A DNA stretch of 23,512 nt, taken from a virus. Numbering within the stretch: the first letter of the stretch is position 1; every line of letters starts with the position of its first letter. The position numbers and the translations under genes were made by a program. Under the pieces are notes generated by a model that made no database searches, was not told where the DNA came from, and worked only from the letters and a program-made list of their open reading frames with translations. Location of the stretch: IMG/VR virus record IMGVR_UViG_3300030329_003382, positions 1 through 23,512 of that record. One strand, given 5' to 3'. Positions 20,722 to 23,512 of the stretch are shown one piece after another.

Positions 20722-20767
20722 CCGGGAGCGGTGGTGGTGGTATGGAGTCAAAAACCACCGCCCCCGG
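20722..20767 (-). promoter_or_regulatory. 14-bp hairpin directly after the major capsid gene
   Basis: Left arm 20722-20735 and right arm 20754-20767 pair over 14 bp with one G-U wobble; the loop is 18 bases and on the minus strand carries TTTTGACTCC. It lies 12 bases past the capsid stop and before the 231-aa gene. No T-run follows, so it is better read as a 3'-end stabiliser, processing site or partial attenuator that raises capsid output over downstream genes. Its loop is the exact complement of the shared early leader GGAGTCAA. Confidence 0.65.
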
Positions 20768-20779
20768 TGCCTGGGTTTA

Positions 20780-21703
20780 TCAGGTAGCGGAAGACAAGAT
20801 CTCTACGCCTCGGCTCTGATCAGCGACGGAAACGCCCATGATCATGGTTGCCCAGACTGAGCTTGCGCCGTCTGCTGCGGATCGATCCAACTCAACAACC
20901 AGCTCGCCAGCATCGACGATAAGGTTGGCCGGTGGCACTTGGCCAGCCATTGCCGAAACATTGCCCATCGCATAAGCGATCGCGCCTTGCGTAAACATGC
21001 CGCCTTGGTCGTTGCCGCCGTGAGTATCCACCGCATCAGCCACGAACACGTCGATCCCCATCCAAGATCCGCGATAGCCGGGTCCACGAGATGCGAGTGC
21101 TTCATTGGTCGCTGGCAAAAAGGTAGCGCTGCCGGTTTCCGAGCGTAGGCTGCTTTGGAAGTGATTCCACTGAACGGGACTTAAAACGCAGGTATAGGGG
21201 CCAGCATTCAAAGCGCTGTTGAGCGTAAACGCAGCATCGTAGATGTCATCGATCTGCAATGCCACGCCAGATGCGCCAACTTGAGCAGCAAAGGTCGGCA
21301 GTGCGTCACAGATAATAGACGTAAAGGTCAGCGCTACACCTTGCATCAGATTTGCCACCATGCGATCGATGTTGACAGGCGATCCACTTACGGGCAGCAA
21401 GTCAGCGGCAGCATAAGCGCGGCGGTATTGCACAAGAGAAATATCAAACTCTTGAGTGGTGTAAGCGGTGGCCGCCAAGCCCAAAGCGCCATTCTCACCA
21501 CTGAGCGCAAAGGCACCGGGTGCGATGTCTTGAATGACGTTGATGGTATCGGATCCAAATCCGTTCGAGGTGATGCGGGTACACACAGAGCGCAGATCGG
21601 TGGGATCAAAAAGTGCTTGTGTGATTTCAGCGCCGAGAATCTCGGCTACGGCTGCGCCGTTGGTTTCAGCCTGAGCATAAGTCAGAGCATTGGTAACTGG
21701 CAT
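20780..21703 (-). CDS. Major capsid protein (307 aa)
   Basis: HK97-fold-type protein: N-terminal MPVTNALTYAQAETNGAAVA, long beta strands and the spine-helix region (FDISLVQYRRAYAAADLLPV; NIDRMVANLMQGVALTFTSI), then GPYTCVLSPVQWNHFQSSLR and GYRGSWMGIDVFVADAVDTH (P-domain/A-domain strand and loop). The last part (FTQGAIAYAMGNVSAM; ELVVELDRSA) fits capsid C-termini. Preceded by scaffold and followed by a stabilising hairpin. Ribosome-binding site TGGAGA next to a leader hairpin. Confidence 0.85.
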   Translation of the reverse strand: MPVTNALTYAQAETNGAAVAEILGAEITQALFDPTDLRSVCTRITSNGFGSDTINVIQDIAPGAFALSGENGALGLAATAYTTQEFDISLVQYRRAYAAADLLPVSGSPVNIDRMVANLMQGVALTFTSIICDALPTFAAQVGASGVALQIDDIYDAAFTLNSALNAGPYTCVLSPVQWNHFQSSLRSETGSATFLPATNEALASRGPGYRGSWMGIDVFVADAVDTHGGNDQGGMFTQGAIAYAMGNVSAMAGQVPPANLIVDAGELVVELDRSAADGASSVWATMIMGVSVADQSRGVEILSSAT

Positions 21704-21713
21704 GGGTTCTCCA

Positions 21714-21750
21714 AAAGTCGGTTTTTATTTGTTTCTTTCAAGCCGACTTT
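21714..21750 (-). promoter_or_regulatory. Leader hairpin of the capsid mRNA
   Basis: AAAGTCGG / CCGACTTT, a perfect 8-bp stem (21714-21721 and 21743-21750) with a 21-base A-rich loop, directly abutting the Shine-Dalgarno TGGAGA. It could protect the mRNA 5' end or set ribosome access. Confidence 0.55.
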
Positions 21751-21795
21751 GGGTGCGTCACTATCGCAGACGGTCGCGTGTCGCGGCTTATTCTC

Positions 21796-21825
21796 TAAAT
21801 ACTGGGGCAAGCGTTGTCTTGTCAA
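21796..21825 (-). promoter_or_regulatory. Promoter upstream of the capsid gene
   Basis: Consensus -35 TTGACA (21820-21825) and -10 TATTTA (21796-21801) with an 18-base spacer, overlapping the end of the scaffold gene. Would give the capsid gene extra transcription within the late operon. Confidence 0.45.
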
Positions 21826-21828
21826 GCG

Positions 21829-22509
21829 CTACTTAATCCCGCTCTTTGCGCGGTGGTATGCCTTGATCTCTTCAGCGTGCGGGCCGAGCGTGCCGTTGTG
21901 GCGTGCCTTGACCTTGCGGATCTCTTCGGGTGTCCATTCCTTAGCGCGGTTGTCGGCAGGCTGAGAGGCTCCGGCGTTGGGGTTGCCGGTGAGCGCAGCG
22001 ATCAAGGTTTGCAATTGGTCGGTGGCTGCTGGTGCTGGTGTCGCGGTGGTTGGCGCTGTTGTAGCCTCGGCATTCGGCGCGGTGGCGGTTGGCTGGGCAA
22101 TACGATCGAAGTGTACCGAATACAACGGATCTTCGCGGTTGGCATCTAGCCAGGCGTCAAAGCCTGGGCGCTGATCGCCGGGCAGCTCTGAAACAGCCGC
22201 CTGATATTCGCGACGGAAAAAGCGCCGCACGCTTGGAGCGTTGAAGCCTTTTTCAATCAAGTGCATTTCTTGCTGGTGGCTTGTCTGAGTTGTCAATAGC
22301 TGGTTATTGGCAGCCTCGAGCTTTGCTTGAAGATCTGCGATTTGCTGCGCGGCGGTGGTGGCTGTTTCTTCTGCCTTGCGCTTGGCGCTGATTGCCTCGG
22401 CAAGCCTGAACGACGGCACCAGCTTCTCTTGCTGGTGGGGCATCTGTGCGCCGTTGCTTGTGCCGTTGCTGGTGGTGGATGGTGCCTGGGGTGTGTTCTC
22501 TTCTGACAT
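21829..22509 (-). CDS. Scaffolding protein (226 aa)
   Basis: Begins with a polar low-complexity stretch (MSEENTPQAPSTTSNGTSNG), then a coiled coil (AEAISAKRKAEETATTAAQQ ... LQAKLEAANNQLLTTQTSHQ). The middle is Ala/Thr/Pro-rich and the end basic (RAKEWTPEEIRKVKARHNG). Charged, helical, low-complexity proteins immediately upstream of the capsid are phage scaffolds, which guide procapsid assembly and then leave. Confidence 0.75.
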   Translation of the reverse strand: MSEENTPQAPSTTSNGTSNGAQMPHQQEKLVPSFRLAEAISAKRKAEETATTAAQQIADLQAKLEAANNQLLTTQTSHQQEMHLIEKGFNAPSVRRFFRREYQAAVSELPGDQRPGFDAWLDANREDPLYSVHFDRIAQPTATAPNAEATTAPTTATPAPAATDQLQTLIAALTGNPNAGASQPADNRAKEWTPEEIRKVKARHNGTLGPHAEEIKAYHRAKSGIK

Positions 22510-22512
22510 GAT

Positions 22513-23512
22513 CTATCCCTCGTTCGTGTCTGGTGTAGGTGCTTTGAAGCTGCTGCCCACCGCGCCCATGATTCGCTCGGCGGCTGGTAAAGGCAGATTG
22601 AAAAAGGCCGCCAGCATCTGCACGCCAGAAGCACGCGGCAGCATGCCCTCGGCCACCGCCTGCACAATACCCTGGGCCGCTTGGACCTGGGCACCGTTCA
22701 GCGCTGTTAGCTGTACGTTCTCCGCTTCGGTTGGCATGGCCGCCACTGGCGCGTCGTCGTCAACGTCAACGTCGCCATCTTCTACCCGCTCAAGGCCAGA
22801 CAACTCCGCTTCAACCTGGCGCACCCTTAGCAGGCGCTCAAGTGCGTCTTCGTCGCTTTCGATTTCTGGGTGCAGCTTTCGCAGCGCGTCAAGCTTTGAC
22901 ATCACGCCAAGGTCAACCTCGGCGCGGATTAGCTCAGCGGTGGCCTTCATCTCTTCGATCGATGGCTTGAGCGAGCGATAGCGGATCTTATATTCGCGCG
23001 GATCTTCGCTTAGCGTTGTGCCGTTGTAGAAGTTTGACAGCCTGGCAGCGGTGGCGAGTAGCTGTTGATCTGCAATCCTGAACGACGGCTCGACCATCTT
23101 TTGCGCCTTGCGTTGGCCGTCGCGGCTTACAACAATGGCATAGCCGCTCTGCGCTTGGGTGATCTGCAAGTCTGCCGGGTTGAGCCCAGCATAGACCGCC
23201 AAGCCCTGCTCGTATAGGCGCAGCGCCTCCGCAGCCTGTAGCGGATCCATCGCGGCGGCAAACTGCCCAAGCGAGCCGCCGCCCGGCCCCTTGCTGCTAA
23301 ACTTAAGAATGCTCTTTCTATCTACCGGCACCACGTCTACGGGCGTGCCGCCGATCGTTCTTGTGTGCCCGGCCTGGGTGTCCACGTCGAGCGCGTAGCG
23401 TTGAGGGTGCGCGGCATTCACAAAGCCATCGCCCCAATGCGTCCACAACGCTGCCAGCTTTAACGAACCATCGGTTAGCTCGATGCCATCTGTCCAAGAC
23501 CACAAGCGCGAA
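22513..23512 (-). CDS. Portal protein, C-terminal part (N-terminus beyond the right edge)
   Basis: The frame is open to the window edge, so the start is not in view (a TTG at 23505 is not a real start). 332 codons are visible: stem and wing strands (LAALWTHWGDGFVNAA; YALDVDTQAGHTRTIG), then ALRLYEQGLAVYAGL, KMVEPSFRIADQQLLATAAR and the terminal helical run GVMSKLDALRKLHPEIESDE, ALERLLRVRQVEAELSG. The helix G-x-x-S-x-x-D-A-x-R-x-x-x-P and R/K-x-x-x-E-x-E are typical of portal C-termini. Followed by scaffold and capsid genes in canonical order. Confidence 0.75.
   Translation of the reverse strand, partial: SRLWSWTDGIELTDGSLKLAALWTHWGDGFVNAAHPQRYALDVDTQAGHTRTIGGTPVDVVPVDRKSILKFSSKGPGGGSLGQFAAAMDPLQAAEALRLYEQGLAVYAGLNPADLQITQAQSGYAIVVSRDGQRKAQKMVEPSFRIADQQLLATAARLSNFYNGTTLSEDPREYKIRYRSLKPSIEEMKATAELIRAEVDLGVMSKLDALRKLHPEIESDEDALERLLRVRQVEAELSGLERVEDGDVDVDDDAPVAAMPTEAENVQLTALNGAQVQAAQGIVQAVAEGMLPRASGVQMLAAFFNLPLPAAERIMGAVGSSFKAPTPDTNEG

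Noticed and set aside
1-23512. A defence system, diversity-generating retroelement or toxin-antitoxin pair
   Set aside because: No reverse transcriptase, variable/template repeat pair, nuclease-helicase set or toxin partner for the ribbon-helix-helix protein was seen; the two methyltransferases have no adjacent endonuclease.

Overview
The window is a stretch of a tailed double-stranded DNA phage genome of siphovirus type (Caudoviricetes), either a virus or a prophage. It is shown so that almost every gene lies on the minus strand and transcription runs from right to left. The evidence is a complete head-to-tail morphogenesis series in canonical order with translationally coupled genes, then a lysis-like cluster, then a recombination/replication/methylation block. 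I see no integrase, CI-type repressor, tRNA, IS element or CRISPR array. The host is bacterial (Shine-Dalgarno led genes, sigma70-like promoters, Rho-independent terminator), but nothing in the window fixes its taxon.

Reading in the direction of transcription: portal C-terminal part (running off the right edge), scaffold, a promoter and hairpin leader, major capsid protein, a strong post-capsid hairpin, two proteins of unknown role, a beta-rich decoration-like protein, head-tail adaptor, three neck/tail-completion proteins, major tail tube, a tail assembly chaperone pair with a probable +1 frameshift, tape measure (746 aa), a large Asp-box-containing tail protein (1115 aa), a baseplate/tail-hub protein (540 aa), and three small or medium virion-type proteins.

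The lysis-like cluster (about 7122 to 5188) holds an XhlA-like coiled-coil/TM protein, a second TM/coiled-coil protein, a TM/Pro-rich protein, a small charged protein, a putative L,D-transpeptidase-fold endolysin, a TM/Pro-Glu-rich protein and a tiny basic protein.

The left part carries ssb, then an oppositely oriented rusA resolvase with its own terminator, then a leftward operon. That operon has a likely promoter at 4133-4161 and encodes a 29-aa membrane peptide, a 91-aa protein, a ribbon-helix-helix protein, a putative annealing protein, two unknown proteins, an adenine MTase-like protein and a C5-cytosine MTase. Last comes a replication-initiator-like gene that runs off the left edge.

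The most interesting signals are at the DNA and RNA level. (1) Inside the initiator gene there are four perfect octamers and three imperfect repeats, both with an exact 11-bp period, next to an AT-rich tract with two 12-mers. This matches the lambda-type layout of an origin inside the initiator gene. (2) Two branched inverted-repeat elements precede the initiator and ssb. (3) Three early genes share the leader GGAGTCAA, and the loop of the hairpin after the capsid gene carries its exact complement, which suggests a possible late-to-early antisense switch. (4) A GGGG +1 slip site lies in the tail chaperone pair.
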